Source of the DNA: CAIUGU01 sp965279735
GTDB taxonomy: Bacteria > Pseudomonadota > Gammaproteobacteria > Steroidobacterales > Steroidobacteraceae
Assembly: GCA_965279735.1 (NCBI GenBank)
Contig: OZ257260.1
Location: 124,001-188,000 of the forward strand
Direction of reading: 5' to 3'
DNA length: 64,000 nucleotides
Position 1 is the first letter of the stretch. Every line of letters begins with the position of its first letter. The position numbers and the translations under genes are program-made. Positions 1 to 9,429 of the stretch are shown one piece after another. The notes beneath the pieces are model-generated. The model ran no database searches, was not told where the DNA came from, and saw only the letters and a program-made list of their open reading frames with translations.

Positions 1-107
1 CACGGCGCCGGACAGCTCGGGCTGGTAGGAATCGAAGCGACAGACTCGCAAGCCCGCCCGGTGGGTTTGTCTTTGATGCGTTCCGCAAGCTCAAGGGGAA
101 GAACAGG
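1..107. other. Left edge, upstream of first gene
   Basis: This short stretch holds no complete gene. The frame of the first gene stays open to the left edge without a stop, so a longer protein cannot be strictly excluded. The ATG at 108 has a good ribosome binding site (AAGGGGAAG at about 91-100) and begins a signal peptide, so I place the start there. Confidence 0.5.
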
Positions 108-626
108 ATGCGTTATCTGGCTGCGATTGTTATGGGCCTGCTTGTGTCGGTCTCCGTATCGGCACAGCAGTCTGCTGCCGAGGCCGCGAGACTCGAGGCC
201 AACAAGCAGGTGCTGATGAAGTTCTTTGCGCTCGGCGGTGATATCGAGGCGCGCAGGAAGATGCTCACGGACGACTACCTGCAGCACAACCCGCGCTTTG
301 TCGACCTGACGGGTCCGATCGGTCCCCAGGCCTGGTTCGACGCGATCAACATGGCACGTGGCCGCATTCGCGTGACGGATCCGGACTTCAATCTGCGCAG
401 CCCGACTGTCATCCTGATGGCGGAGGGCGATCTCGTCACGGCGATTTACAAAGCGGTGCTGCCGAACCCCGATGATCCGACGAAAACCTACGAAGCCTTC
501 AACTTCGAGACGGTGCGCATCCGTGACGGCAAGCTTGCCGAACACTGGGATGCGTTGAAGCTGGAAAAAGGCTGGAAAGCAGGGCTTTCTGCTCCGCCGC
601 AGCCTGCCGCGCCTGCGGTACGCTGA
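108..626 (+). CDS. Exported SnoaL-like (NTF2-fold) protein
   Basis: This 172-residue protein starts with a clear signal peptide (hydrophobic residues about 5-17, cleavage near SVSA-QQ), so it should be periplasmic. The mature part (FFALGGDIEARRKMLTDDYL, then QHNP and the closing EHWDALK) matches the SnoaL-like polyketide-cyclase/NTF2 fold, a cone-shaped barrel of about 120 residues whose members are often hydrolases or isomerases of small molecules. The QHNP and HWD patterns are typical of secreted members. It lies 26 bases before a metallo-beta-lactamase-fold gene and a MetX-like hydrolase on the same strand, probably one operon. The substrate cannot be read from the sequence. Confidence 0.8.
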   Translation: MRYLAAIVMGLLVSVSVSAQQSAAEAARLEANKQVLMKFFALGGDIEARRKMLTDDYLQHNPRFVDLTGPIGPQAWFDAINMARGRIRVTDPDFNLRSPTVILMAEGDLVTAIYKAVLPNPDDPTKTYEAFNFETVRIRDGKLAEHWDALKLEKGWKAGLSAPPQPAAPAVR

Positions 627-652
627 AGTTTGCCATTCACGAGGGCTTGCCG

Positions 653-1570
653 ATGACATTTCATGCCAGGTACTTCGTTGCCATCGCCTGTATTGCCTGC
701 GGCCTGACATCCGCGGTCGCGCAGCAGGATTTTTCGGCAGTGCAGATCAAGCCGGAACAGGTCGCGCCGGGGGTGTACATGCTCGCCGGAGCGGGGGGCA
801 ACATGTCGTTGTTCACTGGGCCGGAGGGAGCAATTCTGGTGGATGACCAATACGCCCCCTTGACGATGAAGATCCTCGCAACCATCCGGACGCTCACCGA
901 TCGCCCGCTGCGTTTCGTCGTCAACACGCACTGGCATGGCGATCACACGGGTGGCAACGAGAACCTCGGCATGCAGGGCGTGCCGATCGTGGCGCATGTG
1001 AACGTCCGCACCCGGCTCAGCGCGCCGCAGAAACTGCCTTTGTACAACTATGACGGACCGGCATCGCCTGCGGTGGCCCTGCCGATCGTGACCTATGCGG
1101 ACAGCCTGACGTTGAGCCTGAACGGCGAGACGATCCGGCTGATCCACGTTCCGAACGCGCACACCGATGGTGATTCCATCGTTCACTACCAGAACGCGAA
1201 TGTCTTTCACCTCGCAGATATTTTCTGGAACGGCGCCTATCCCCGCATCGATGCCGGCAAGGACGGATCGGGCGGAACGCTGCAAGGGACAATCGCGGCC
1301 GTCGAGCGCGTGCTGGCAATGTCCAATCCCGCGACCCGATTCATTCCAGGGCACGGCCCATTGCCGCCTGCCGGCCCCGCTGCGCTCAAGGCGTATCTGG
1401 ACATGCTGAAGACCTCGCGCGACAGCGTGCAGCGCCTGATCAGCCAGGGTCTCACCGAGGACCAGGCCGTGGCCGCCAGACCGATGCGCGAATTCGATGC
1501 CACCTGGGGTACCGGTTACATCAAGCCGGACGTCTTCGTCCGCATCGTCTATCGGAGCCTGAAACCTTAA
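653..1570 (+). CDS. Exported metallo-beta-lactamase-fold hydrolase
   Basis: This 305-residue protein has a signal peptide ending near SAVA-QQ. It carries the zinc motif THWHGDHTGG at about residues 96-105, the HxHxDH signature of the metallo-beta-lactamase superfamily, followed by a metal-ligand His in VPNAHTDGDSI and a late His in FIPGHGPL. It resembles the periplasmic cyclase/quinoprotein-relay-like or B3-like MBL hydrolases. The family includes lactamases, lactonases and thioesterases, so the reaction is uncertain. I chose the ATG at 653 over a TTG at 647 because GAGGG at 641-645 is correctly spaced to it. It is followed after 8 bases by an alpha/beta hydrolase gene. Confidence 0.85.
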   Translation: MTFHARYFVAIACIACGLTSAVAQQDFSAVQIKPEQVAPGVYMLAGAGGNMSLFTGPEGAILVDDQYAPLTMKILATIRTLTDRPLRFVVNTHWHGDHTGGNENLGMQGVPIVAHVNVRTRLSAPQKLPLYNYDGPASPAVALPIVTYADSLTLSLNGETIRLIHVPNAHTDGDSIVHYQNANVFHLADIFWNGAYPRIDAGKDGSGGTLQGTIAAVERVLAMSNPATRFIPGHGPLPPAGPAALKAYLDMLKTSRDSVQRLISQGLTEDQAVAARPMREFDATWGTGYIKPDVFVRIVYRSLKP

Positions 1571-1578
1571 AGGCAGCG

Positions 1579-2646
1579 ATGAAACTCATCGACTTCATTA
1601 CTCGGGCGATGCTCGGCGCATCGTTCGCGCTGCCCATCTCTCCTGGCCTCGCTGCGGAGTATCCGGAGCCCAGTCAGGGTGACTGGGTCGCGAAGGATTT
1701 CCGTTTCCATACCGGTGAAATCCTGCCCGAATTGCGCGTGCACTACACGACCGTGGGTGCGCCGACGGGCGAGCCGGTGTTGATCCTGCACGGCACCGCC
1801 GGATCAGGTGCCAACCTGCTCAACCCCGGGTTCGCAGGCGAGCTCTTCGGGCCCGGCCAGCCACTCGATGCGAACAAGTACTTCATCATCCTTCCCGATG
1901 CGATCGGTGCGGGCGGATCAGCGAAGCCTTCCGATGGATTGCGGATGAAGTTTCCGCAATACAACTACGACGACATGGTGCAGGCGCAGTACCGGCTCGT
2001 GACGGAACATCTGGGTATCCGTCATCTGCGAGTGTTGCTCGGAACTTCAATGGGCGGCATGCAGACGTGGCTCTGGGCGGAACAGTATCCCGGCTTCATG
2101 GACATCGCCGTGCCGATGGCCTCGACGCCGGGCGAGATGTCCGGCCGCAACTGGATGATGCGCCGGATGATCATCGACACGCTTCGCAACGATCCCGAAT
2201 GGCTGAACGGCAACTACACGAAGCAGCCGCGCAGCCTGCAACTCGTTTCGGTCTACTTCGGCATCGCCACTGCGGGTGGCACTCAAGGACTGCAGAAGGC
2301 TGCGCCGACCCGCGAGCAAGCCGACAAGCTGCTCGACCAGCGGCTGAACACGCCTTTTCGCGGCGACGCCAACGACTATCTCTATCAGTGGGAATCCTCG
2401 CGCGATTACAACCCTGCCAGGGATCTGGAACGCATTGAAGCAGTCCTGCTCGCGATCAATTCCGCGGATGACGAGCGCAATCCTCCGGAGCTTGGAATCC
2501 TCGATCGTGAAATAAAGCGCGTGAAAAATGGACGTGTGTTCCTGATTCCTGCCAGTGAACAGACCGCCGGTCACGGCACGACTGGGCAGGCGAAGTTCTG
2601 GAAAGCGGAGTTGGCGGACTTGCTCAAGAGCGCGCCGCGGCGCTGA
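1579..2646 (+). CDS. Exported MetX-like alpha/beta hydrolase
   Basis: This 355-residue protein has a signal peptide (cleavage near GLAAEYP) followed by an alpha/beta-hydrolase domain. The nucleophile elbow GTSMGGMQ at about residues 155-162 and the upstream LHGTAGSG oxyanion-hole segment match the homoserine O-acetyltransferase (MetX)-like family. The final GHGTTG segment supplies the likely catalytic His. True MetX is cytoplasmic; this exported, shorter relative more likely cleaves an ester or amide outside the cytoplasm. It is the last gene of the three-gene exported-enzyme group and is followed directly by the 92-bp tandem repeats. Substrate unknown. Confidence 0.82.
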   Translation: MKLIDFITRAMLGASFALPISPGLAAEYPEPSQGDWVAKDFRFHTGEILPELRVHYTTVGAPTGEPVLILHGTAGSGANLLNPGFAGELFGPGQPLDANKYFIILPDAIGAGGSAKPSDGLRMKFPQYNYDDMVQAQYRLVTEHLGIRHLRVLLGTSMGGMQTWLWAEQYPGFMDIAVPMASTPGEMSGRNWMMRRMIIDTLRNDPEWLNGNYTKQPRSLQLVSVYFGIATAGGTQGLQKAAPTREQADKLLDQRLNTPFRGDANDYLYQWESSRDYNPARDLERIEAVLLAINSADDERNPPELGILDREIKRVKNGRVFLIPASEQTAGHGTTGQAKFWKAELADLLKSAPRR

Positions 2647-2648
2647 TC

Positions 2649-3143
2649 CTCACCCACTCCGTTTCCCTCTCCACCAGGAGAGGGGGGGCTTGAGCAGCAC
2701 CTCTCCTGGTGGAGAGGTCGCACAGAGTGCGGGTGAGGTTCTCACCCCTCCGTTTCCCTCTCCACCAGGAGAGGGGGGGGCTTGAGGAGCACCTCTCCTG
2801 GTGGAGAGGTCGCACAGAGTGCGGGTGAGGTTCTCACCCCTCCGTTTCCCTCTCCACCAGGAGAGGGGGGGGCTTGAGGAGCACCTCTCCTGGTGGAGAG
2901 GTCGCACAGAGTGCGGGTGAGGTTCTCACCCCTCCGTTTCCCTCTCCACCAGGAGAGGGGGGGGGCTTGAGGAGCACCTCTCCTGGTGGAGAGGTCGCAC
3001 AGAGTGCGGGTGAGGTTCTCACTCACTCCGTCTCCCTCTCCACCCGGAGAGGGTATCGACTCCCTCTCCCGTTGGGAGAGGGTTGGGGTGAGGTGATCAC
3101 GACCTCTCCCTTTGGGAGAGGTCGCGCGCAGCGCGGGTGAGGG
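2649..3143. repeat. Tandem palindromic repeats, 92-bp unit, four copies plus a variant
   Basis: Four copies of a 92-93 bp unit lie head to tail (2649-2740, 2741-2832, 2833-2924, 2925-3017), then a longer diverged fifth copy (3018-3143). Each unit contains CTCTCCACCAGGAGAG and CTCTCCTGGTGGAGAG palindromes and ends in GCGGGTGAGGTT. Copies 2 and 3 are identical. The poly-G tract after the first palindrome is 7, 8, 8 and 9 bases long in copies 1-4, which suggests replication slippage after duplication. The array stands directly after the stop of the MetX-like gene and could form terminator-like hairpins. No coding function is likely despite open frames rich in Pro and Gly. Confidence 0.95.
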
Positions 3144-3266
3144 TCCTTCAAGCCTGAGGCGGAGAGGTCAGAGAAGAGCGGCAATGGCATTCGTATTGCA
3201 AGGTTTTACGAGCACCCCGGGTAGCGCTTACTAGCTGGCTTGTGACGTCAGGAGAGGAGTGAACTC

Positions 3267-3614
3267 ATGAAATACAAAGGCAGCTGCCACTGCGGCAGGA
3301 TTGCATTCGAAGTCGAAGGCGAGATAGCAGGAGCAATGGCCTGCAATTGCTCGATCTGCCAGCGAAAGGGTTCGCTGCTGTGGTTCGTGCCGCGGGACAA
3401 GCTCAAGCTCCTTACGCCCGCGGATGCGATGAGCACATACACGTTCAACAAGCATGTCATCAAGCATCACTTTTGCCCGGAATGCGGTATGCATCCTTAC
3501 GGTGAAGGGACGGACCCGAAGGGCAATGCGATGGCGGCAATCAATATCCGGTGTCTTGAGGACGTCGATCTGACGGCCATCCCGGTCCAGAACTACGATG
3601 GCCGGGCGATCTGA
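3267..3614 (+). CDS. GFA-family zinc-binding protein
   Basis: This 115-residue protein belongs to the GFA/CENP-V family, formerly called glutathione-dependent formaldehyde-activating enzymes. It shows the expected zinc cysteines in order: SCHCG near residues 6-10, CNCSICQ at about 27-33 and CPECGMHPY at about 70-78. Length and layout are normal for a single-domain member. Glutathione or another thiol adduct is the usual suspected ligand, but biochemical roles for most members are unproven. The start has GAGGAG about 9 bases upstream. It stands alone between two repeat blocks; the next gene begins 63 bases downstream. Confidence 0.85.
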   Translation: MKYKGSCHCGRIAFEVEGEIAGAMACNCSICQRKGSLLWFVPRDKLKLLTPADAMSTYTFNKHVIKHHFCPECGMHPYGEGTDPKGNAMAAINIRCLEDVDLTAIPVQNYDGRAI

Positions 3615-3677
3615 ACCGCACAGAGGCAGATAAATCCATTTGACGCGTATGCAAGCGGCGCTAGCGGGAGAAGCGGG

Positions 3678-3956
3678 ATGAAATGGGGTTTCATTTACAC
3701 GCTCGACGATTCATCGGCACAAACGCGCATCGATGCCGTCGGCACGTTAGTCTGCGTAGGAATTCCGGATGTTGCCCAGGCGCCGGCAGTCGCAAAGCAG
3801 CTGATTTCCGATGGTGTCGAGCTGATCGAACTGTGCGGCGGCTTTGGAGCCGCAGGTCAGGCAGCCGTGATCGCTGCGGTAGATGGCGCCGTTCCCGTCG
3901 GAGCCGTGTTCTATGGCGTGGAAGCAAGAAGCGGCTTGCAGCGTCTGTTCGGCTAG
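3678..3956 (+). CDS. Small DUF6506-like protein
   Basis: This 92-residue cytoplasmic protein has no signal peptide or membrane segment. Its opening MKWGFIYT, the central ELCGGFG and the following GAVPVGAVFYG resemble small proteins grouped as DUF6506. It has a GGFG loop and an alternating strand/helix pattern but no catalytic motif I can name. The start is supported by GGGAGAAGCGGG just upstream. It sits between the GFA gene and a second block of palindromic repeats. Function unknown. Confidence 0.65.
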   Translation: MKWGFIYTLDDSSAQTRIDAVGTLVCVGIPDVAQAPAVAKQLISDGVELIELCGGFGAAGQAAVIAAVDGAVPVGAVFYGVEARSGLQRLFG

Positions 3957-3990
3957 CGGTTCCGAAGCCTCGAGTTCAAGGTTTCTTCCC

Positions 3991-4370
3991 CTCACCCGCA
4001 CTTCGTGCGACCTCTCCCAAGGGGAGAGGTAAGGATCTCCTCACCCCAACCCTCTTCCAACGCAAGAGGGAGTCGATGCCCTCTCCTGATGGAGAGGGAA
4101 ACGGAGTGGGTGAGGCCCTCACCCGCACTCTGTGCGACCTCTCCCAAGGGGAGAGGTAATGATCCCCTCACCCCAACCCGCTCCCAACGGGAGAGGGAGT
4201 CGATACCCTCTCCTGATGGAGAGGGAAACGGAGTGGGTGAGGCCCTTACCCGCACTCTGTGCGACCTCTCCCAAGGGGAGAGGTAATGATCCCCTCACCC
4301 CAACCCGCTCCCAACGGGAGAGGGAGTCGATACCCTCTCCTGATGGAGAGGGAAACGGAGTGGGTGAGGA
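3991..4370. repeat. Tandem palindromic repeats, 127-bp unit, three copies
   Basis: Three copies of a 127-bp unit occur at 3991-4117, 4118-4244 and 4245-4370. Each contains ACCTCTCCCAAGGGGAGAGGT, a GGGAGAGGGAGTCGAT segment and CCCTCTCCTGATGGAGAGGG, so it can form three hairpins. Copies 2 and 3 are nearly identical; copy 1 has a few substitutions such as CTTCCAACGCAAGAG. The same cores in reverse orientation make up the 92-bp block before 3143, so both belong to one dispersed family. The block fills the space between the DUF6506-like gene and the phhB stop. Confidence 0.93.
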
Positions 4371-4454
4371 TTGCAGCGCCCCCCACAAGCGAGCCGGAGG
4401 GGTCGGGACGGCGGAAGGCGGAAAAGAAGCCAGGAAAATCGCGGTCTGGAAAGC

Positions 4455-4789
4455 CTACTTCGTCCCTAACGCATCAATCTTCGCCGCGCAGATGAAGTCG
4501 TTCTCGGATAATCCGCCGATGGCGTGCGTCGTGAATTCAATGCGGCAATAGTTGTAGCCGCATTCGAGATCGGGGTGATGGTCTTCGGTGTTGGCGATGT
4601 AAGCGACCGCGTTGACGAACGCCATCGTGTGATAAAAATTCTTGAACGAATACGCGCGGCGCAGTTTCTTGCCGTCGGGAGTCAGGCTCCATTCGGATTT
4701 GAGACCACCGAGCATGTCTGTTGCCTGATCGCGTGTGAGAGGCACAACGCCACCTTCACAGGGCTTGCAGCTTTTCTCGCTTAAAGAGC

Positions 4790-4793
<4 letters not shown>
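4455..4793 (-). CDS. phhB: Pterin-4a-carbinolamine dehydratase
   Basis: This 112-residue protein is a 4a-hydroxytetrahydrobiopterin dehydratase, which recycles the pterin cofactor of aromatic amino acid hydroxylases. The diagnostic TEDHHPDLECGYN segment holds the catalytic His pair, and the KNFYHTMAFVNAVAYIAN helix before it is typical. Length is normal for the family. Its ATG overlaps the stop of ispG by four bases (ATGA), so it is probably translationally coupled to ispG. No phenylalanine hydroxylase gene is in the window, so its partner lies elsewhere or the protein has another role here. Confidence 0.93.
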
Positions 4794-6028
<1,235 letters not shown>

Positions 6029-6225
6029 GGGATGCGGGATAACGTGGAAGAGGCCGGGATTGTAGCGCAGAGGGCAGCTGTCAAGGATTCGGAAAGGATG
6101 AAGAGTCATGCCTCCATCCATTCGGTGAGCGCGGAGCCCATTCAGGCCGCACGCCATCTTTAGCGGCCTTACCCCTAGCCACCGGTGACGATCGCCGAGT
6201 ACCATGCAGCCACCCATCGCAAGAC
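6029..6225. promoter_or_regulatory. Divergent intergenic region between ispG and the glycine riboswitch
   Basis: About 200 bases separate the ispG start from the first riboswitch helix. The region must contain the ispG promoter on the minus strand and the gcv promoter on the plus strand, but I cannot assign -35 and -10 boxes with confidence. No gene is seen here. Confidence 0.5.
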
Positions 6226-6442
6226 CCGTCCGGAGAGAGTCAGGTTCGAGCAATCGAGCCGACCGCCGAAGGCGCAACCCGCCCGGAAACGCTCAGGCAA
6301 AAGGACGGCGGTGTCTGATGGGCTCTGGAGAGTGGCCGCGGATCCTATTCGCCGGCCCACCGAAGGGGAGAGGCACGGCCGCGTGAATGTGCGTAAAGCA
6401 ACAGCGGCCCGACGCCCGATCTCTCAGGTTGCAAGGACAGAG
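6226..6442 (+). ncRNA. Tandem glycine riboswitch (two aptamers)
   Basis: Two glycine aptamers stand in series. Aptamer I spans 6226-6308, closed by CCGTCC (6226-6231) with GGACGG (6303-6308), and contains GGAGAGA, GCCGAAGGCGCAA and the hallmark GCTCAGGCAAAAGGAC. Aptamer II spans about 6323-6442, closed by CTCTG with CAGAG, and contains CTGGAGAG, ACCGAAGGGGAGAGGC and TCTCAGGTTGCAAGGAC. The linker is about 14 bases, as usual for the tandem class. It lies directly before an intrinsic terminator and the gcvT-H-PA-PB genes, which fits control of glycine cleavage by glycine. Whether it is an ON switch is inferred from the family, not shown. Confidence 0.93.
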
Positions 6443-6485
6443 GGGCGGCAGGTCACCTGACAAGGGGGCCTGCCGCCCCTTTTTT
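6442..6485 (+). terminator. Intrinsic terminator in the gcvT leader
   Basis: An 11-bp perfect stem GGGGCGGCAGG (6442-6452) / CCTGCCGCCCC (6469-6479) is followed by six T residues. It begins exactly where aptamer II of the glycine riboswitch ends and lies 22 bases before the gcvT ATG, the arrangement expected of a transcription-attenuating expression platform. A weak alternative partner for its 5-prime arm is CGCCC at about 6413-6417 inside aptamer II. Confidence 0.92.
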
Positions 6486-6507
6486 ATTGCCGATCCGGGA
6501 AGTCCAA

Positions 6508-7590
6508 ATGGGTTTGCGAACACCGCTTTACGCCACTCACGTTGCCGCCCAGGCACGCATGGTCGATTTCGGCGGGTGGGACATGCCGGTGAACTACGGC
6601 TCGCAGATCGACGAGCACCACGCTGTCCGCCGCGACGCCGGCATGTTCGATGTCTCGCATATGTGCGTGGTCGATCTCTCGGGTCCGCGAGTCCGCGAGT
6701 TCCTGCGCCATCTGCTTGCCAACGACGTCAACAAGCTCACCATCTCGGGCAAGGCGCTCTACAGCTGCATGCTCAACGAGACGGGCGGCGTCATCGACGA
6801 TCTGATCGTCTTCTACTGCGACGAATCGTTCTTCAGGCTCGTCGTCAATGCAGGAACGCGCGACAAGGACATCGCCTGGATCACCGCACAGGCCAGGGCT
6901 TTTGACGTGGAAGTCCGCCCCCGTTTCGATCTCGCGATGATTGCCGTGCAGGGTCCCAATGCACGCACGAAGGCTGCGCCATTGCTGGGCACCTATGTCG
7001 AGGCCGCCCTGGAATTGCGGCCGTTCAGCGGGGCATCGTTCGGCGACTATTTTGTTTCCCGCACGGGGTACACCGGAGAGGATGGCTGGGAAATCATCCT
7101 GCCCGCCACTGAAGCCCCTGCTTTCTGGGAACATTTGTACGTGAAGGGCATTACGCCCTGCGGCCTCGGAGCGCGCGATACGCTGCGGCTTGAAGCCGGC
7201 ATGAATCTCTACGGCAACGACATGGACGAGCACGTGAGCCCGCTCGAATCCGGTCTCGCCTGGACGGTTGCGTTTGATCCTCCCGAACGCAATTTCATCG
7301 GTCGTGACGCGCTCGAAGCGGAGCGCCAACGCGGCAATCTGCGCAAGCTCGTCGGCCTTGTGCTCGAAGAACGCGGAGTTCTGCGCAGTCACCAGAAAGT
7401 ACTGACCGGCGGTGCAGGCGAGGGCGAACTGACCAGTGGTACGTTCTCGCCAACGCTGGAGCGTTCGATCGGCTTCGCCCGCGTCCCTGCCGGAACAGGC
7501 GACCAGGTCCAGGTCGATATCCGCGGCAAGCTGCTGCCCGCCCGCGTCGTGAAATTGCCTTTCGTCCGCAACGGAAAATCGCTTCTTTAG
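6508..7590 (+). CDS. gcvT: Glycine cleavage system T protein (aminomethyltransferase)
   Basis: GcvT transfers the methylene unit from aminomethyl-lipoyl-H-protein to tetrahydrofolate and releases ammonia. The opening RTPLYATHVAAQARMVDFGG and the folate-site segment YTGEDGWEI are typical, as are MNLYGNDMDE and the C-terminal barrel. Length with the ATG at 6508 is 360 residues, normal for the family; a TTG at 6487 would start inside the terminator T-tract and is rejected. It is the first gene of the riboswitch-controlled operon, followed 24 bases later by gcvH. Confidence 0.97.
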   Translation: MGLRTPLYATHVAAQARMVDFGGWDMPVNYGSQIDEHHAVRRDAGMFDVSHMCVVDLSGPRVREFLRHLLANDVNKLTISGKALYSCMLNETGGVIDDLIVFYCDESFFRLVVNAGTRDKDIAWITAQARAFDVEVRPRFDLAMIAVQGPNARTKAAPLLGTYVEAALELRPFSGASFGDYFVSRTGYTGEDGWEIILPATEAPAFWEHLYVKGITPCGLGARDTLRLEAGMNLYGNDMDEHVSPLESGLAWTVAFDPPERNFIGRDALEAERQRGNLRKLVGLVLEERGVLRSHQKVLTGGAGEGELTSGTFSPTLERSIGFARVPAGTGDQVQVDIRGKLLPARVVKLPFVRNGKSLL

Positions 7591-7614
7591 CCTTTATTTA
7601 CGCAGGATTTCCTC

Positions 7615-8007
7615 ATGAGCACTCCCGCCGGCCTCAAGTTCCTCAAGTCCCACGAATGGGTTCGCGTTGAAGCCGATGGCACTGCAACCCTTGGCATTTC
7701 CGATCATGCGCAGGAAGCGCTCGGCGACCTGGTGTTCGTCGAAGTGCCTGAAGTGGGCAAGCAGCTCAAGGGTGGTGAGGCCTGTGCGGTCGTGGAATCC
7801 GTCAAGGCCGCATCGGACGTCTACAGCCCGGTTTCAGGCGAAGTGATCGCGAACAACGAAGCGCTGTCTGCCACGCCCGAACTCATCAACGAAGATCCGT
7901 ATGGCAAGGGCTGGATCGCCAAGGTGCGGTTGAGCGACTCCGGCGAACTCGCAAAACTTCTCGACGCAGCAGCGTACGACGCGGTCCTGGCTGCAGAAGG
8001 GGATTAG
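7615..8007 (+). CDS. gcvH: Glycine cleavage system H protein
   Basis: GcvH is the lipoylated carrier that shuttles the aminomethyl group between P, T and L proteins. The lipoylation site is K64 in VVESVKAASDVYSP, and the segment SHEWVRVEADG and the closing GKGWIAKV are characteristic. Its 130 residues match the usual length. It lies between gcvT and gcvPA in the glycine-responsive operon. Confidence 0.97.
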   Translation: MSTPAGLKFLKSHEWVRVEADGTATLGISDHAQEALGDLVFVEVPEVGKQLKGGEACAVVESVKAASDVYSPVSGEVIANNEALSATPELINEDPYGKGWIAKVRLSDSGELAKLLDAAAYDAVLAAEGD

Positions 8008-8054
8008 CTTTTCACGTCTCGCTTTCAATCCACGTCTGTCCAGAGCCTTTCTTC

Positions 8055-9428
8055 ATGCCCTTTATCCCGCATACCGATACCGATGTCAGCGAAATGCTCG
8101 CGACGATAGGCGTCAACAGCATCGACGCCCTGTTTGACGAAATTCCAGCGAGCCTGCGCGGTCAGTCACTGGCGGGTATTCCGGAAGGTCTTACCGAAAT
8201 GGAGGTCGGACGATTGATGCAGGAGCGTGCCTCCATGGATGGACGGCCTCTCAATTTCATCGGCGCGGGCGCTTACGAGCACCACATTCCCGCTGCGGTC
8301 TGGGCGATCGTCACGCGAGGCGAGTTCTACAGCGCTTACACGCCGTACCAGGCAGAGGCGAGCCAGGGCACGCTGCAGCTTCTGTATGAATACCAGACGA
8401 TGATCGCGAGCCTCACCGGCATGCAGGTTGCCAATGCGTCCCTGTATGACGGCGCCTCCGCACTTGCCGAAGCTGCGTTGATGTCGGTACGGGCGCATCG
8501 CCGTTCCACTTCTGCCCGCATCCTGGTGCCGACCACCGTGAACCCCGTGTATCGCCAGGTGACGCAGGCCATCGCGGGCAATCAATCACTCAACTTCGAG
8601 TTGTTGCCTTACGACCCCGCAACGGGAACTACCCTACTCAGCGCTTTCGAATCGTGGCGTGGGCAAGACATCACCGCTGTCGTCATTCAGCAGCCAAATT
8701 TTTTCGGCCAACTGGAAGATGTCGATGCCCTGACCGACTGGGCGCACGAGAACAAGGCGCTGGTGATCGCCGTCGTGAATCCTACATCGCTTGCGTTGCT
8801 GAAGCCGCCGGGTGAATGGGGTACGAAGGGCGTCGATATCGTCGTCGGAGAAGGCCAGCCACTCGGTGTGCCGCTCGCCGGAGGCGGACCTTATTTCGGC
8901 TTCATGACCACGCGCATGGAACATGTGAGACAGATGCCTGGCCGTATTGTCGGTCGCACGCTCGATGCCGATGGCAAGCCCGGTTTCACGCTGACACTGC
9001 AGGCCCGCGAGCAGCACATCCGCCGTACGAAGGCCACGTCGAACATTTGCACCAACCAGGGTCTGCTCGTGACAGCAGCGACGATCTATCTGTCGATCGT
9101 GGGTCCGACCGGTCTTGAGCGCGTCGCGGCTGCCAGCCAGGCCCGCACCCGCGAACTGGTCGCAGCTCTCACACGCGTGCCGGGTGTGCGCAATGTCTTT
9201 ACCGGGCCGCGTTTCCACGAAGCCGTGCTGACGCTCGACCGGCCCGTCGGCCCGGTGCTTGAGTTGCTGGCCGAACGCGGTGTCATCGGTGGCTACGCGC
9301 TGGCCGAACATTATCCAGAGCTTGGCAATGCACTCCTGGTCTGTGCCACTGAAACCCGCAACGCCGCTGATATCGAGCGTTACGCCCGGGTCCTCACTGA
9401 AGTCCTGGCTTTGGCAACGGGGCCTTAA
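8055..9428 (+). CDS. gcvPA: Glycine dehydrogenase (decarboxylating) subunit 1
   Basis: This 457-residue protein is the alpha subunit of the two-subunit P protein, which decarboxylates glycine on pyridoxal phosphate. It opens MPFIPHTDTDVSEMLATIGV and includes GAGAYEHHIP, YTPYQAEASQGTLQ and the NICTNQGL segment common to the N-terminal half of glycine decarboxylase. The split P protein distinguishes this lineage from Escherichia coli, which has a single fused GcvP. The stop is one base from the gcvPB ATG, so the two subunits are very likely co-translated. Confidence 0.96.
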   Translation: MPFIPHTDTDVSEMLATIGVNSIDALFDEIPASLRGQSLAGIPEGLTEMEVGRLMQERASMDGRPLNFIGAGAYEHHIPAAVWAIVTRGEFYSAYTPYQAEASQGTLQLLYEYQTMIASLTGMQVANASLYDGASALAEAALMSVRAHRRSTSARILVPTTVNPVYRQVTQAIAGNQSLNFELLPYDPATGTTLLSAFESWRGQDITAVVIQQPNFFGQLEDVDALTDWAHENKALVIAVVNPTSLALLKPPGEWGTKGVDIVVGEGQPLGVPLAGGGPYFGFMTTRMEHVRQMPGRIVGRTLDADGKPGFTLTLQAREQHIRRTKATSNICTNQGLLVTAATIYLSIVGPTGLERVAAASQARTRELVAALTRVPGVRNVFTGPRFHEAVLTLDRPVGPVLELLAERGVIGGYALAEHYPELGNALLVCATETRNAADIERYARVLTEVLALATGP

Positions 9429-9429
9429 C

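Noticed and set aside
488..1354. 288-residue minus-strand frame across the first two genes
   Set aside because: It crosses two well-supported plus-strand genes and has no domain of its own.
2624..3140. Overlapping Pro/Gly-rich protein genes in the repeat blocks
   Set aside because: The frames exist on both strands only because the palindromic repeat lacks stops; there is no ribosome binding site or domain.
2649..3143. CRISPR array
   Set aside because: The units are contiguous copies of one 92-bp sequence with internal palindromes; there are no unique spacers and no cas genes.
6029..6277. N-terminal extension of IspG
   Set aside because: The extra 83 residues have no family counterpart and run into the glycine riboswitch.
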